A DNA stretch of 64,000 nt, taken from contig NZ_JACHDR010000001.1 in assembly GCF_014201135.1 (NCBI RefSeq), forward strand, positions 2,765,628 to 2,829,627, read 5' to 3'. Source of the DNA: Neomicrococcus aestuarii. Lineage in GTDB: Bacteria > Actinomycetota > Actinomycetes > Actinomycetales > Micrococcaceae. Shown here piece after piece: positions 25,414 through 37,406 of the stretch. Within the stretch, counting starts at the first letter, position 1. Each line of letters starts with the position of its first letter. The position numbers were made by a program, and so were the translations under genes. The notes below the pieces were generated by a model. That model searched no databases and had not been told where the DNA came from. It worked only from the letters and a program-made list of their open reading frames with translations.

Positions 25414-27057
25414 GTGACTCCAGAAGAACTCTCCCTTGCCATTCGTTCCGTCCTTGACAAACTCATCTCACAAGGCGCTATTGCCGTTGAGTTGCCTGAC
25501 GAGGTTCGAGTGGAGCGGCCTAAGAGCCGCGAGCACGGAGACTGGGCTACCAACGTTGCACTCCAGTTGGGCAAGAAGGCGGGGATGAACCCACGTGCCT
25601 TCGCCGAATTGGTTCAAGGCGAGCTATCCGCGCTCGACGGAATCGAGTCCGTCGAGATCGCCGGCCCCGGCTTTATGAACATCCGCCTAGCGGCAGGCGC
25701 TGCAGGCGAACTGGCAAAGACCATTGTTGAAGCCGGCGACGTCTACGGAACGGGCGAGACCCTCAAGGGTCAGCGCATCAACCTGGAATTCGTCTCCGCT
25801 AATCCCACGGGTCCCATCCACTTGGGTGGAACCCGCTGGGCGGCAGTTGGCGATTCGCTGGCTCGTATTTTGACCGCGCAAGGCGCAAAGGTCACTCGCG
25901 AGTACTACTTCAACGACCACGGCAACCAGATTGACCGCTTCGCGCGCTCCTTGCTGGCCAGCGCCAAGGGTGAAGCTGCCCCCGAGGACGGTTATGGCGG
26001 ACAGTACATCCATGACATCGCTGCAGCCGTCACGGCTCAGAAACCAGACATCTTGGAATCTGAGGATCCGCAAGAAGAGTTCCGTGCGCGCGGCGTTGAC
26101 CTCATGTTTGCTGAGATCCGCAATTCGCTCCACGACTTCGGGGTGGACTTTGACGTCTACTTCCACGAGAACTCGCTCTTTGAAGAAGGCGCTGTTGAGA
26201 AGGCACTCGAGGAACTCAAGGGTTCCGGAAAGCTCTACTTCAATGACGGTGCTTGGTGGCTTCGTTCCACCGAGTTCGGTGATGACAAGGACCGCGTGGT
26301 TATCAAGTCCGATGGCAACGCTGCCTACATTGGCGGAGACATCGCTTATGCGCGCAACAAGTTCGAGCGCGGCTTCACCACCAGCATCTACATGCTGGGT
26401 GCTGACCACCACGGATACGTCGCACGCTTGAAAGCTGCCGCGGCCGCTCTGGGTTACAACCCGGACGGCATCGAAGTGCTTATCGGCCAGATGGTGAACC
26501 TCGTCAAGGACGGCACCCCCGTGCGTATGTCTAAGCGCGCCGGCACTGTCGTCACGCTCGAGGACCTCGTGGAAATCGTGGGTGTAGACGCGGCGCGTTA
26601 CTCCCTCGCTCGTTACTCCACTGACTCCAACATCGACATCGACTTGGATCTGCTTCAGCAGCAGACCAACGAGAACCCGGTGTTCTACGTGCAGTACGCG
26701 CATGCTCGTTCCCGTCAGGCTGCCCGCAATGCGGAGGCCTCGGGCGTGGTGCGCGGAGAATTGGACGCTACCCAGTTGGTCTCCGAGTGGGATAACGACC
26801 TGCTCGCGGCACTCGCACAGTTCCCCGCGATGGTCTCGGCCGCGGCCGAATTCCGCGAGCCACACCGTGTTGCCCGCTACCTCGAATCGCTTGCCGGTAC
26901 GTACCACCGCTGGTACGGCAACAGCCGCATTGCTCCGCTTGCGGGCGAAGAGATTACCGCACAGAACCAGGCACGCTTGTGGCTCAACGACGCCACGGCT
27001 CAGGTGCTCAAGTCCGGACTGAGCCTGTTGGGCGTGTCCGCTCCGGAAAGGATGTAA
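25414..27057 (+). CDS. argS: Arginyl-tRNA synthetase
   Basis: This class I synthetase charges tRNA-Arg. The 547-residue protein has an N-terminal Add1 tRNA-binding domain (1-100), the HIGH-type motif [14 protein letters not shown] near residues 129-142, the KMSKS-type loop VRMSKRAGT near 370, and the C-terminal DALR anticodon-binding domain (about 430-547). It starts at GTG directly behind a -10 hexamer, so the mRNA is likely leaderless. lysA follows after 2 bases; argS-lysA is a conserved actinobacterial pair. Confidence 0.97.
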   Translation: MTPEELSLAIRSVLDKLISQGAIAVELPDEVRVERPKSREHGDWATNVALQLGKKAGMNPRAFAELVQGELSALDGIESVEIAGPGFMNIRLAAGAAGELAKTIVEAGDVYGTGETLKGQRINLEFVSANPTGPIHLGGTRWAAVGDSLARILTAQGAKVTREYYFNDHGNQIDRFARSLLASAKGEAAPEDGYGGQYIHDIAAAVTAQKPDILESEDPQEEFRARGVDLMFAEIRNSLHDFGVDFDVYFHENSLFEEGAVEKALEELKGSGKLYFNDGAWWLRSTEFGDDKDRVVIKSDGNAAYIGGDIAYARNKFERGFTTSIYMLGADHHGYVARLKAAAAALGYNPDGIEVLIGQMVNLVKDGTPVRMSKRAGTVVTLEDLVEIVGVDAARYSLARYSTDSNIDIDLDLLQQQTNENPVFYVQYAHARSRQAARNAEASGVVRGELDATQLVSEWDNDLLAALAQFPAMVSAAAEFREPHRVARYLESLAGTYHRWYGNSRIAPLAGEEITAQNQARLWLNDATAQVLKSGLSLLGVSAPERM

Positions 27058-27059
27058 AG

Positions 27060-28511
27060 GTGCCGATTTCACCCCTGGCTCCCGAATGGTTGAGCTTCCC
27101 TGCGGATGTCAACGCGCTGCGCCCGGCTGAATGGGCTGCTGGCGTGAGCCGTTCCCAGGACGACGACGCAGTCTCGATTCAGGGACTCAGCGTCAAGGAC
27201 ATTGCGGCTGAGTTTGGGACGCCGTTGTACGTCATGGATGCGGATGATTTCCGTTCCCGCGCGCGAGCCTTCAAGCAAGCTTTCGATGCGGCCTTCGCTG
27301 AGATCTGCGGGGGAGTAGACGTCTACTACGCAGGCAAAGCATTCTTGAGCTTCGACGTGGCCCGCTGGGTCAAGGAAGAAGGCCTCCGTCTGGACACCTG
27401 CTCCGGTGGAGAGCTAGCCCTCGCCCTGCGCGCGGGACTTGAGCCCGCGAACATCGGTTTGCACGGCAACAACAAGTCCGTCGCCGAAATCACCCGTGCC
27501 ATCGAAGCCGGGTTAGGTCGCATTGTGGTGGATTCGCTCGATGAACTCGAACGCGTTTCAACCATCGCCAAGCGCCTTGGTCAGCAAGCCAACGTCATGT
27601 TGCGCTTGACCCCTGGCGTTCACGCGCACACTCACGAATTCATCGCCACCGCCCACGAGGACCAGAAGTTTGGCCTCTCCATGGTGGAAGGTGACCCGCT
27701 GCTCGATGGTGCCGGCGAAGTTGAAGGAAAGTCCCCAGCCTCCGTCGCTGTCAGCCGCGCGCTCAAGGACCCCAGCATCAACCTGCTCGGCATCCACAGC
27801 CACATCGGTTCCCAAATCTTCGACACCGACGGTTTCGCGCTCGCAGCCGAACGAATGGTGACGTTCCTCGGGGCAATCTCGCAACACCACGGCGTCGTAC
27901 TTAAAGAACTGGACCTCGGCGGCGGCTTCGGCATCGCCTACACGGAACAGGACGAGCCGCGCAGCCCGGAAGAGCTCGCAAACGCTATGGCTGAAATCGT
28001 GAAGGTGTCCTGCGAACGTGCGGGAATTACGCCGCCGCGCATTTCCATTGAGCCAGGACGGTCAATTGTTGGCCCCACCACGTTCACGCTGTATGAAGTG
28101 GGAGTGCGCAAGACCGTCATCGTGGATAGCGAACTTGGCGATTCCCCGCGTCACTATGTGTCCGTGGATGGCGGCATGAGCGATAACGCTCGGCCCGTAC
28201 TCTACGACGCCGATTACTCTGCTGTCCTAGCTAATCGGTCGTCACAGGCCGACGCAATAATTTCGCGAGTTGTAGGCAAACACTGCGAAAGTGGAGACAT
28301 CGTGGTCAAGGATGCATACTTGCCCGCTGACATCACCGCCGGGGATTTGTTGGCCGTTCCAGCAACCGGAGCCTATTGTTGGGCGCTTGCTAGCAACTAC
28401 AACTACCTAGGCCGCCCCGCTGTTGTAGCCGTCAGCGAGGGAGAAGCGCGCCTGATGATTCGCCGCGAAACAGAAGACGACTTGTTCGATCGTGATTTGG
28501 GAGCGAAGTAA
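27060..28511 (+). CDS. lysA: Diaminopimelate decarboxylase
   Basis: This PLP enzyme decarboxylates meso-diaminopimelate to L-lysine, the last step of lysine synthesis. The 483-residue protein has the PLP lysine in DVYYAGKAFLS near residue 95, the LDLGGGFGIAY phosphate-binding motif, EPGRSIVGP, and the C-terminal CESGD motif supplying the active-site Cys. The GTG at 27060 lies 2 bases after the argS stop, with GGAAAGGA inside the argS end as ribosome-binding site. The first 35 residues are a lineage-type extension. It precedes hom; both draw on aspartate-family intermediates. Confidence 0.96.
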   Translation: MPISPLAPEWLSFPADVNALRPAEWAAGVSRSQDDDAVSIQGLSVKDIAAEFGTPLYVMDADDFRSRARAFKQAFDAAFAEICGGVDVYYAGKAFLSFDVARWVKEEGLRLDTCSGGELALALRAGLEPANIGLHGNNKSVAEITRAIEAGLGRIVVDSLDELERVSTIAKRLGQQANVMLRLTPGVHAHTHEFIATAHEDQKFGLSMVEGDPLLDGAGEVEGKSPASVAVSRALKDPSINLLGIHSHIGSQIFDTDGFALAAERMVTFLGAISQHHGVVLKELDLGGGFGIAYTEQDEPRSPEELANAMAEIVKVSCERAGITPPRISIEPGRSIVGPTTFTLYEVGVRKTVIVDSELGDSPRHYVSVDGGMSDNARPVLYDADYSAVLANRSSQADAIISRVVGKHCESGDIVVKDAYLPADITAGDLLAVPATGAYCWALASNYNYLGRPAVVAVSEGEARLMIRRETEDDLFDRDLGAK

Positions 28512-28515
28512 ATAC

Positions 28516-29820
28516 GTGAATACCCTCAAGGTCGCCCTCCTCGGCGCCGGAAATGTTGGCTCTGAAGTAGCCCGCATTCTGATTGAAGATTCAGAAGTAC
28601 TCGCAGCTCGTGCTGGCTCAAAGCTTGAGCTGATTGGCATTGCGGTGCGTGATACCGCAACGAAGCGCGGTCAGCACATTGCTCCCGAACTCTTGACCAC
28701 GGACGCTGAAGCCCTCGTGGATCAAGCGGATCTTGTCATTGAGCTCATCGGTGGAATTGAACCGGCGGGATCGCTCGTGGCTCGTGCATTGAAACGCGGC
28801 TCCGTAGTGGTCACCGGTAACAAAGCGCTCCTTGCAGAGCGCGGCGCCGAACTCTTCCAGCTGGCTCGTGAAAATGGCGGCCACTTGGGCTTCGAAGCAG
28901 CAGTTGCTGGCGCGATCCCCATCCTGCGCCCTATCAACGAGTCACTTTCCGGCGACCGCATCACCAAGGTCATGGGCATCGTCAACGGCACCACCAACTT
29001 CATCTTGGACGCGATGGACACCACGGGTGCTGACTTCGCCGATGTTTTGAAGCAGGCTCAAGATCTGGGCTACGCCGAGGCGGACCCGACGGCCGATATT
29101 GAAGGCTTCGACGCCGCCGCGAAGGCCGCAATCCTCTCGATGCTGTCCTTCCACGCAGACTTCCGTCTTGGAGATGTTTACCGCGAAGGCATCACGTCCA
29201 TCACCGCTGACGACGTCGACGCAGCGAAGGAAGCCGGCTTCGTAATCAAGCTTCTAGCGATCGCGGAACGTCTTGAAGACGGTGTCGCGATGCGCGTGCA
29301 CCCCACGCTCATTCCTCGCGTTCACCCGCTGGGTGCCGTTCATGGCGCCTTCAACGCGGTGTTCGTCGAAGCGGACAACGCGGGCGAGCTCATGTTCTAC
29401 GGCCAGGGTGCTGGCGGTCGTCCCACGGCTTCTGCCGTCATGGGCGACTTGGTCTCCGCAGTGCGTCGCCTGACGCGCGGTGTGGGCGCCGCTAAGGATG
29501 CCGACGAAGTGGTGGAAGTTCGTTCCTCGGATCTCAAGCCGTTGGGCATCGAGCACGTCATGACCAGCTACTGCATCGGTTTGACGGTCACGGACCGCCC
29601 CGGTGTGCTCTCTCGCATCGCCGCGATCTTCGCTGAGAACGGCGTCTCCATTGAACAAATGCGTCAGTCTCGCGGAAACGATGAAGAAAACCAGGCGTCC
29701 GTACTGCGCATCATCACCCACCGCGGTAGCGAGCAAGCGCTCGCCCAGACCGTAGCAAGCATTCGCGAGCTCGACGTAGTCTCGCGCGTCAATTCTGTCC
29801 TCCGAGTGGAAGGAAACTAA
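28516..29820 (+). CDS. hom: Homoserine dehydrogenase
   Basis: It reduces aspartate semialdehyde to homoserine, the branch point to threonine and methionine. The 434-residue protein has the NAD(P)-binding motif [12 protein letters not shown] at its start, the catalytic region [12 protein letters not shown] with [10 protein letters not shown], and a C-terminal ACT domain (about 350-434, [20 protein letters not shown]) that commonly mediates threonine inhibition. GTG 28516 is 4 bases after the lysA stop and has GGGAGCGAAG upstream. It is followed by thrC and thrB. Confidence 0.97.
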   Translation: MNTLKVALLGAGNVGSEVARILIEDSEVLAARAGSKLELIGIAVRDTATKRGQHIAPELLTTDAEALVDQADLVIELIGGIEPAGSLVARALKRGSVVVTGNKALLAERGAELFQLARENGGHLGFEAAVAGAIPILRPINESLSGDRITKVMGIVNGTTNFILDAMDTTGADFADVLKQAQDLGYAEADPTADIEGFDAAAKAAILSMLSFHADFRLGDVYREGITSITADDVDAAKEAGFVIKLLAIAERLEDGVAMRVHPTLIPRVHPLGAVHGAFNAVFVEADNAGELMFYGQGAGGRPTASAVMGDLVSAVRRLTRGVGAAKDADEVVEVRSSDLKPLGIEHVMTSYCIGLTVTDRPGVLSRIAAIFAENGVSIEQMRQSRGNDEENQASVLRIITHRGSEQALAQTVASIRELDVVSRVNSVLRVEGN

Positions 29821-29824
29821 CCGC

Positions 29825-30925
29825 ATGGCACATCAGTGGCGCGGCGTCATCAACGAATACGCGGAACGACTCCCCGTTGACCAGGACACCAAAGTCATTA
29901 CCCTCGGCGAGGGCGGCACTCCGTTGGTGTTCGCACCGGCGTTGTCCGAACTCACCGGAAACAAGGTCTACCTCAAGGTTGAAGGAATGAACCCCACGGG
30001 TTCGTTCAAGGACCGCGGCATGACCATGGCCATGACGGCTGCCGTTCAGGCGGGCGCTCAGGCTGTGGTGTGCGCATCCACCGGCAACACCTCCGCTTCC
30101 GCTGCCGCCTACGCAACGCAGGCTGGCTTGAAGTGTGCAGTGTTGGTTCCGGACGGACGCATTGCCATGGGCAAGCTCAGCCAGGCTATTGCCCACGGCG
30201 CCGAGCTTTTGCAGGTAGACGGCAACTTTGATGATTGCTTGGACATTGCTCGCAAGCTTTCCGAGTACTACCCGGTGTTCCTGGTGAACTCCGTGAACCC
30301 CGCCCGTATTCAGGGTCAGAAGACCGCAGCATTTGAGATTGTTGACGCTCTCGGTGACGCTCCGGACTTCCACATTTTGCCCGTTGGTAACGCCGGTAAC
30401 ATCACGGCTTACTGGAAGGGTTACACCGAGTACAGCCAGCCCTACGATTCCCCAACCGGTGGCGTCTTGCCAGCCGTGTCCACGAAGCGTCCCATCATGT
30501 GGGGCTTCCAGGCTGCAGGTGCGGCCCCGTTCGTTGCGGGTCACCCCATCACGAACCCTGAGACCATCGCGACAGCGATCCGCATCGGCAACCCGGCTTC
30601 GTGGGACGGCGCCATTGCTGCTCGCGACGAATCCGGCGGACTGATCGACGCTGTGACGGACGAAGAGATCTTGGAAGCTCACCGCTGGTTGTCTTCGAAG
30701 GAAGGCGTTTTTGTGGAGCCAGGTTCCGCAGCGGGTGTCGCAGGTCTGCTCAAGTACCACCGCGCTGGTAACGCCCCAACGGGTGCAACCATCGCCATCA
30801 CCGTGACCGGTCACGGACTGAAGGACCCACAGTGGGCTCTCAAGGGTGCCGATGGCACCGAGGTTCAGCCTACGAAGGTGGGCGCTGACGTCCTCTCCAC
30901 CGCAAAGGTCCTGGGCCTCGCCTAA
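29825..30925 (+). CDS. thrC: Threonine synthase
   Basis: This PLP fold-type II enzyme converts O-phosphohomoserine to L-threonine. The 366-residue protein carries the PLP lysine in [14 protein letters not shown] near residue 62, the [13 protein letters not shown] phosphate loop, and the [12 protein letters not shown] glycine-rich motif. The short length and lack of a large N-terminal domain place it in the compact actinobacterial class. It starts at ATG 4 bases after hom, with AAGGAAAC upstream. thrB follows after a 60-bp gap. Confidence 0.97.
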   Translation: MAHQWRGVINEYAERLPVDQDTKVITLGEGGTPLVFAPALSELTGNKVYLKVEGMNPTGSFKDRGMTMAMTAAVQAGAQAVVCASTGNTSASAAAYATQAGLKCAVLVPDGRIAMGKLSQAIAHGAELLQVDGNFDDCLDIARKLSEYYPVFLVNSVNPARIQGQKTAAFEIVDALGDAPDFHILPVGNAGNITAYWKGYTEYSQPYDSPTGGVLPAVSTKRPIMWGFQAAGAAPFVAGHPITNPETIATAIRIGNPASWDGAIAARDESGGLIDAVTDEEILEAHRWLSSKEGVFVEPGSAAGVAGLLKYHRAGNAPTGATIAITVTGHGLKDPQWALKGADGTEVQPTKVGADVLSTAKVLGLA

Positions 30926-30985
30926 GCGGCGGCCCTTGCTCCCAGCCAGTCACCAGAACTGCCGAACCCTCGAAACGAAGCATTA

Positions 30986-31936
30986 ATGCAGACTCACGCG
31001 GCGTCGTCGTACGCTCTACTGAAAATTGCCAGCGGACAAACCATCACCGTCCGCGTACCAGCAACCAGCGCAAACCTTGGCCCCGGCTTCGACGTGCTGG
31101 GCTTAGCGCTGAACGTTCATGACGAAATTCGGTTAGAGACAACGGACGACGCCGCAGTGTCGGTTCGCGTTCAAGGTGAGGGTTCCGCTTCGCTTCCGAC
31201 CGATGAGACCCACTTGGTAGCGCGGACGATTCGCGAATTCTGGGCTGCCGAAGGGTGCGAACCAACCGGTTTTGTTCTAACTGCGCACAACGTGATTCCG
31301 CACGGTCGAGGAATGGGATCCTCGGCTGCCGCAATTGTCTCCGCGCTGTGGGCTGCTAACGCGGCGCTGCCGGAAGACCGTCAGCTGGAGACCGTGGAGC
31401 TGTTCCAACGAGCGGCCATCCTTGAAGGTCACCCGGACAATGTTGCCCCGGCAGTCTTTGGTGGTCTCACCATTTCGTGGCAAGAGGACATTGAATCCTT
31501 TGGAACCGTGCGCGCCAAGCTGAGCGAGGATCTAGTACCGGTTTTGATGGTTCCGGACGTTGAACTCTCAACGCACCGTGCCCGCGGGCTCCTCCCTGCT
31601 TCCGTGCCGCATTCCGTGGCCGCTTCAAATGGTGGGCGCGTTGGTCTTTTGGTGCACGCTCTTGCCTCTGATCTGACCTTGTTGCATATGGCAACAGCTG
31701 ATCAGCTTCACCAGGATTTCCGGGCCGAAGCCATGCCGGATTCCGCCGCACTCATCGCCGAACTTCGCGAGCTGGGATACGCTGCCGTGGTTTCCGGGGC
31801 TGGACCTACTGTGATGGTCATGTGCTCGTCACAGTCGGTGGCGGAAGAAGTGGCGCGCCGAGTAGAAGGCCGTGAGGGCTGGCGTGTCTTAGTGACTTCA
31901 GTAGATGAAAACGGTGTTAGAGTAGAAGAGCAATAG
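30986..31936 (+). CDS. thrB: Homoserine kinase
   Basis: This GHMP kinase phosphorylates homoserine for threonine synthase. The 316-residue protein has the N-terminal PATSANLGPGFDVLGLAL motif, the ATP-binding glycine loop PHGRGMGSSAAAI near residues 110-122, and the C-terminal SGAGPTVMVM motif. No start codon lies between ATG 30986 and the conserved core, so the N-terminal HAASSYALL segment, encoded in part by a copy of the recurrent 12-mer, appears to be a real extension. No strong Shine-Dalgarno is visible. Confidence 0.95.
   Translation: MQTHAASSYALLKIASGQTITVRVPATSANLGPGFDVLGLALNVHDEIRLETTDDAAVSVRVQGEGSASLPTDETHLVARTIREFWAAEGCEPTGFVLTAHNVIPHGRGMGSSAAAIVSALWAANAALPEDRQLETVELFQRAAILEGHPDNVAPAVFGGLTISWQEDIESFGTVRAKLSEDLVPVLMVPDVELSTHRARGLLPASVPHSVAASNGGRVGLLVHALASDLTLLHMATADQLHQDFRAEAMPDSAALIAELRELGYAAVVSGAGPTVMVMCSSQSVAEEVARRVEGREGWRVLVTSVDENGVRVEEQ
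31001..31012 (-). repeat. Copy of recurrent 12-mer GTACGACGACGC (reverse)
   Basis: This copy lies in codons 6-9 of thrB (Ala-Ser-Ser-Tyr), upstream of the conserved kinase core. Confidence 0.4.
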
Positions 31937-32072
31937 CAACATTCTGCAGCTATCTCATAGCGCGCAACGCTCTTGCTCACTCCCACGTATCTGGTTGAGT
32001 ACGTCTCAAGCCAATATTGACAAATTTGGATGACATCGCCGTGGAGCGACGTGCCAGAACTCTCGGGAGATG

Positions 32073-32155
32073 CGGGTGATGACCCGTTTTCACTACTCTC
32101 CACATCTGACGTGGAGTTGCATCATTCATAAGCAAGTTCATTCTGTAGAACTTGC
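32073..32155 (+). promoter_or_regulatory. rho leader with three successive hairpins
   Basis: Three hairpins follow each other before rho. CGGGT-GATG-ACCCG then TTTT (32073-32090) looks like a small intrinsic terminator. CTCCAC-N7-GTGGAG spans 32098-32116. GCAAGTTC-N8-GAACTTGC spans 32132-32155, just before the GAGGGAGAAGG ribosome-binding site. The first may end the thrB message or attenuate rho; the layout suggests leader control, which is inference. The rest of 31937-32178 shows a lone TTGACA (32017-32022) without a matching -10. Confidence 0.5.
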
Positions 32156-32178
32156 CTGACGAGGGAGAAGGAACCTTC

Positions 32179-34521
<2,343 letters not shown>

Positions 34522-34528
34522 TGCAACT

Positions 34529-34565
34529 ACTGCCTGAGCCCGCGCACTTGCCGGGCTCAGGCAGT
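34529..34565 (+). terminator. Intrinsic terminator after rho
   Basis: A perfect 14-bp stem (34529-34542 with 34552-34565, core CTGCCTGAGCCCG) with a 9-nt loop is followed by TT. It separates rho from prfA. Confidence 0.75.
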
Positions 34566-34609
34566 TTGCCGTTAACTCTTGGTAGTCCATCGAACGAAAG
34601 AACCCCCTC

Positions 34610-35692
34610 ATGTTTGAGTCAGTGCAGAGCCTTCTCGACGAGCACGCCGAACTTCAACGACGCCTCAGCGAACCAGAGGTCTACGCGGATCCCGCGCTTG
34701 CCCGCAAGTTGGGTCGCCGCGGCGCCGAGCTGAACGCCATTGTGGACGCGTACAACAACTGGAAGCACATTGGTGACGACCTCGAAGCTGCCAAGGAAAT
34801 GGCGGACGAAGATCCCGAGTTCGCTGCCGAGCTGGTAGAGCTTGAAGAGCGCTTGCCCGTTGCCGAAGAGAAACTTCGCCGCCTGTTGATCCCACGTGAT
34901 CCTAACGATGCGCGCGACGTCATCTTGGAAGTCAAGGGCGGTGAAGGTGGCGACGAAGCAGCGCTGTTCGCAGCTGACCTTTTGCGCATGTACATGCGTT
35001 ACGCGGAGACCAAGGGTTGGAAGACGGAGATGATCTCCTACAACGAATCCGATCTCGGCGGTTACAAGGATGCGCAGATTGCTATCAAGGGCAACTCGAA
35101 CGATCCTGCGCAGGGCGTTTACGCGCACCTGAAGTACGAAGGAGGCGTGCACCGCGTGCAGCGCGTTCCGGTCACGGAATCGCAAGGACGTATCCACACG
35201 TCGGCTGCTGGCGTGCTGGTGTTCCCTGAAGTGGACGAGCCAGAAGAGCTCGAGATCCACCAGAACGATCTCAAGATCGACGTCTACCGTTCCTCCGGTC
35301 CGGGTGGACAGTCCGTGAACACCACTGACTCCGCAGTTCGCATCACCCACTTGCCCACGGGCATTGTGGTGGCCATGCAGAACGAAAAGTCCCAGATTCA
35401 GAACCGTGAAGCCGCCATGCGCGTGCTTCGTTCGCGACTTCTGGCCTGGCAGCAAGAGCAGATTGACGCTGAGAACGCGGCAGTTCGCTCCTCGCAGGTG
35501 CGCACCATGGACCGTTCTGAGCGCATTCGTACCTACAACTACCCGGAAAATCGCATCGCCGATCACCGCACGGGCTACAAGGCGTACAACCTTGATGCCG
35601 TGATGAACGGTGACATCGAACCGATTATTCAGTCGTGCATCCAGGTGGATGAGGCGCACCGCCTCGAAGCCCTTGGCGACGACGCCAGCTAG
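34610..35692 (+). CDS. prfA: Peptide chain release factor 1
   Basis: RF1 recognises UAA and UAG in the ribosomal A site and triggers peptide release. The 360-residue protein has the codon-recognition tripeptide PVT in the [14 protein letters not shown] context near residue 190, and the catalytic GGQ in [14 protein letters not shown] near residue 232, which is the methylation target of PrmC encoded next. The start ATG has a weak GAAAGAA upstream. prfA-prmC-tsaC is the conserved order, and prmC follows after 4 bases. Confidence 0.97.
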   Translation: MFESVQSLLDEHAELQRRLSEPEVYADPALARKLGRRGAELNAIVDAYNNWKHIGDDLEAAKEMADEDPEFAAELVELEERLPVAEEKLRRLLIPRDPNDARDVILEVKGGEGGDEAALFAADLLRMYMRYAETKGWKTEMISYNESDLGGYKDAQIAIKGNSNDPAQGVYAHLKYEGGVHRVQRVPVTESQGRIHTSAAGVLVFPEVDEPEELEIHQNDLKIDVYRSSGPGGQSVNTTDSAVRITHLPTGIVVAMQNEKSQIQNREAAMRVLRSRLLAWQQEQIDAENAAVRSSQVRTMDRSERIRTYNYPENRIADHRTGYKAYNLDAVMNGDIEPIIQSCIQVDEAHRLEALGDDAS

Positions 35693-35696
35693 TTCA

Positions 35697-36563
35697 GTGT
35701 CTGAGAAGGATCTGGCGGCGGCGCTTTCGTGGGCGGTCTCCTTATTGAGGGATTCCGGGATTACGACGCCGCTGCCTGACGCTGAGTTATTAGCGGCACA
35801 TACGCTGGGGGAGAGCAGGGGACGCGTGAGCGCCCTGAAGATTGCTGGCTTTCAGTTCAATGACGCGCAAGCCGACACGTTTGAAGACCTTGTTAGCGAG
35901 CGTGCTCAGCGTATTCCGTTGCAGCACCTCACCGGTAAGGCTCCATTTCGATACCTCGAACTTGAGGTGGGCCCTGGAGCGTTTGTGCCGCGGCCCGAAA
36001 CAGAATCCGTCGCCGGTTTGGTTATCGACTATCTCAAGGACGCTCCCGCAGGGTCCAAAGTGGTGGACCTCGGAACAGGATCCGGTGCCATTGCTGCCTC
36101 CATCGCGCACGAGGTCCCGCACGCCGACGTTACGGCGGTAGAGCTCTCTCCGCATGCTTTCGCGTGGGCCGAACGAAACCTCAGCCCGCTGGGTGTCCGG
36201 CTCCTCGCCGGGGATTTTGGAACCGCACTGGAGGAAGAGGAGGCGAGCTTCGCCGTCGTCATCTCCAACCCTCCCTATATTCCTACCGGAGCCGTGCCAC
36301 AGGATGAAGAGGTTCGCCTCCACGATCCCGAAATGGCGCTCTACGGCGGCAGCGAAGACGGCCTGAAGTTCCCGCGCATCGTGATGCAACGGGCTGCCTT
36401 CTTGCTGGAGGATGACGGCTTTTTCGTGATGGAACACGCCGAAGTGCAAGCTGCGGCCGTGACAAAAATCCTTGCTGGAACAGGTCTATGGCGCGATATT
36501 CAAACGCACCAGGACTTGACGGGCAGAGACCGCGCCACGTCAGCGCGCCGACTATCCCGCTGA
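35697..36563 (+). CDS. prmC: Peptide chain release factor N5-glutamine methyltransferase
   Basis: PrmC (HemK) uses S-adenosylmethionine to methylate the glutamine of the GGQ motif in RF1 and RF2. The 288-residue protein has an N-terminal helical domain, the SAM motif VVDLGTGSGAIAASIA and the diagnostic substrate-amide-binding NPPY in VVISNPPYIP near residue 191. GTG 35697 is used because earlier in-frame starts fall inside prfA; no clear Shine-Dalgarno is seen, so coupling to prfA is likely. tsaC follows 18 bases later. Confidence 0.94.
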   Translation: MSEKDLAAALSWAVSLLRDSGITTPLPDAELLAAHTLGESRGRVSALKIAGFQFNDAQADTFEDLVSERAQRIPLQHLTGKAPFRYLELEVGPGAFVPRPETESVAGLVIDYLKDAPAGSKVVDLGTGSGAIAASIAHEVPHADVTAVELSPHAFAWAERNLSPLGVRLLAGDFGTALEEEEASFAVVISNPPYIPTGAVPQDEEVRLHDPEMALYGGSEDGLKFPRIVMQRAAFLLEDDGFFVMEHAEVQAAAVTKILAGTGLWRDIQTHQDLTGRDRATSARRLSR

Positions 36564-36581
36564 AGATGAAAGAATGAAGCC

Positions 36582-37406
36582 GTGAGCCAATTTTTCGATT
36601 GTGATGATCCGGGCCAACGCGCGGCTGGTTTCGCCGCTGCAAAAGCCGCGATCGAGGCCAAACAGTGCGTTGTCATGCCAACGGATACTGTGTATGGCAT
36701 CTCCGCCGACGCCTTTTCCCCGAAGGCAGTAGCAACACTCTTGGCAGCCAAAGGCCGCGGTCGCAATATGCCGCCACCGGTCTTGATTCCGCAACCCGGA
36801 ACCATGCAGGGTTTGGCCCGTGACATTCCCGAGGCTGTGCACCGAGTCGTTGAAGAACTCTGGCCCGGCCCGCTCACCGTCATTTTGCACGCGCAGCCAT
36901 CCCTCACGTGGGACCTGGGCGAAACCAAGGGAACCGTGGCGTTGCGCGTTCCCGACGACGCCCTGGCGCTCGAACTCTTGGCGGAGACCGGCCCACTTGC
37001 CGTCTCCTCGGCTAACCGATCAGGCCAGCCCGCCGCAACCACGGCAGCTGACGCACAAGAGATGCTTTTGGAATCCGTCGAGGTCTACCTCGAAGACGGT
37101 TCTCGTCCGCTGACCGCTGATCCGTTTGGCACCGAAGCGCTTCCGTCCACCATTGTTGACTACACCTCCGAGGTTCCCACTGTGGTGCGGCTCGGCGCTG
37201 TTTCGTTGGAACAGCTTCAAGAGTTGGATCCCGCCATTCGGATGCCGCAGAGCTCGGAGGAATCGGATAACGATTCCGAGGCTGACGCTGCCGATGACGA
37301 GACCACGGCCGTAGAGGCCACGGCAGTCGACAACCCGGCAGTCGAGACTACGGCTAGCGCTAGTACAGCTACCGAAGGCCAGGAGAGCACGCCCTCCGCC
37401 TCATGA
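36582..37406 (+). CDS. tsaC: L-threonylcarbamoyladenylate synthase (TsaC/YwlC/Sua5 family)
   Basis: This enzyme makes threonylcarbamoyl-AMP from threonine, bicarbonate and ATP for the t6A37 modification of tRNAs reading ANN codons. The core YrdC domain (about 10-205) has VVMPTDTVYGISADA, KGRGRNMPPPVLI (K/R-rich nucleotide site) and PLAVSSANRSGQPA. After residue 215 comes a 60-residue acidic, Thr/Ala/Glu-rich tail that is probably disordered and lacks the Sua5 domain. It starts at GTG and overlaps the next gene by 4 bases (ATGA). Confidence 0.94.
   Translation: MSQFFDCDDPGQRAAGFAAAKAAIEAKQCVVMPTDTVYGISADAFSPKAVATLLAAKGRGRNMPPPVLIPQPGTMQGLARDIPEAVHRVVEELWPGPLTVILHAQPSLTWDLGETKGTVALRVPDDALALELLAETGPLAVSSANRSGQPAATTAADAQEMLLESVEVYLEDGSRPLTADPFGTEALPSTIVDYTSEVPTVVRLGAVSLEQLQELDPAIRMPQSSEESDNDSEADAADDETTAVEATAVDNPAVETTASASTATEGQESTPSAS

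Noticed and set aside
25687..27072. 461-codon open frame on minus, opposite argS
   Set aside because: No motif is present, and argS on plus has HIGH- and KMSKS-type motifs throughout the same region.
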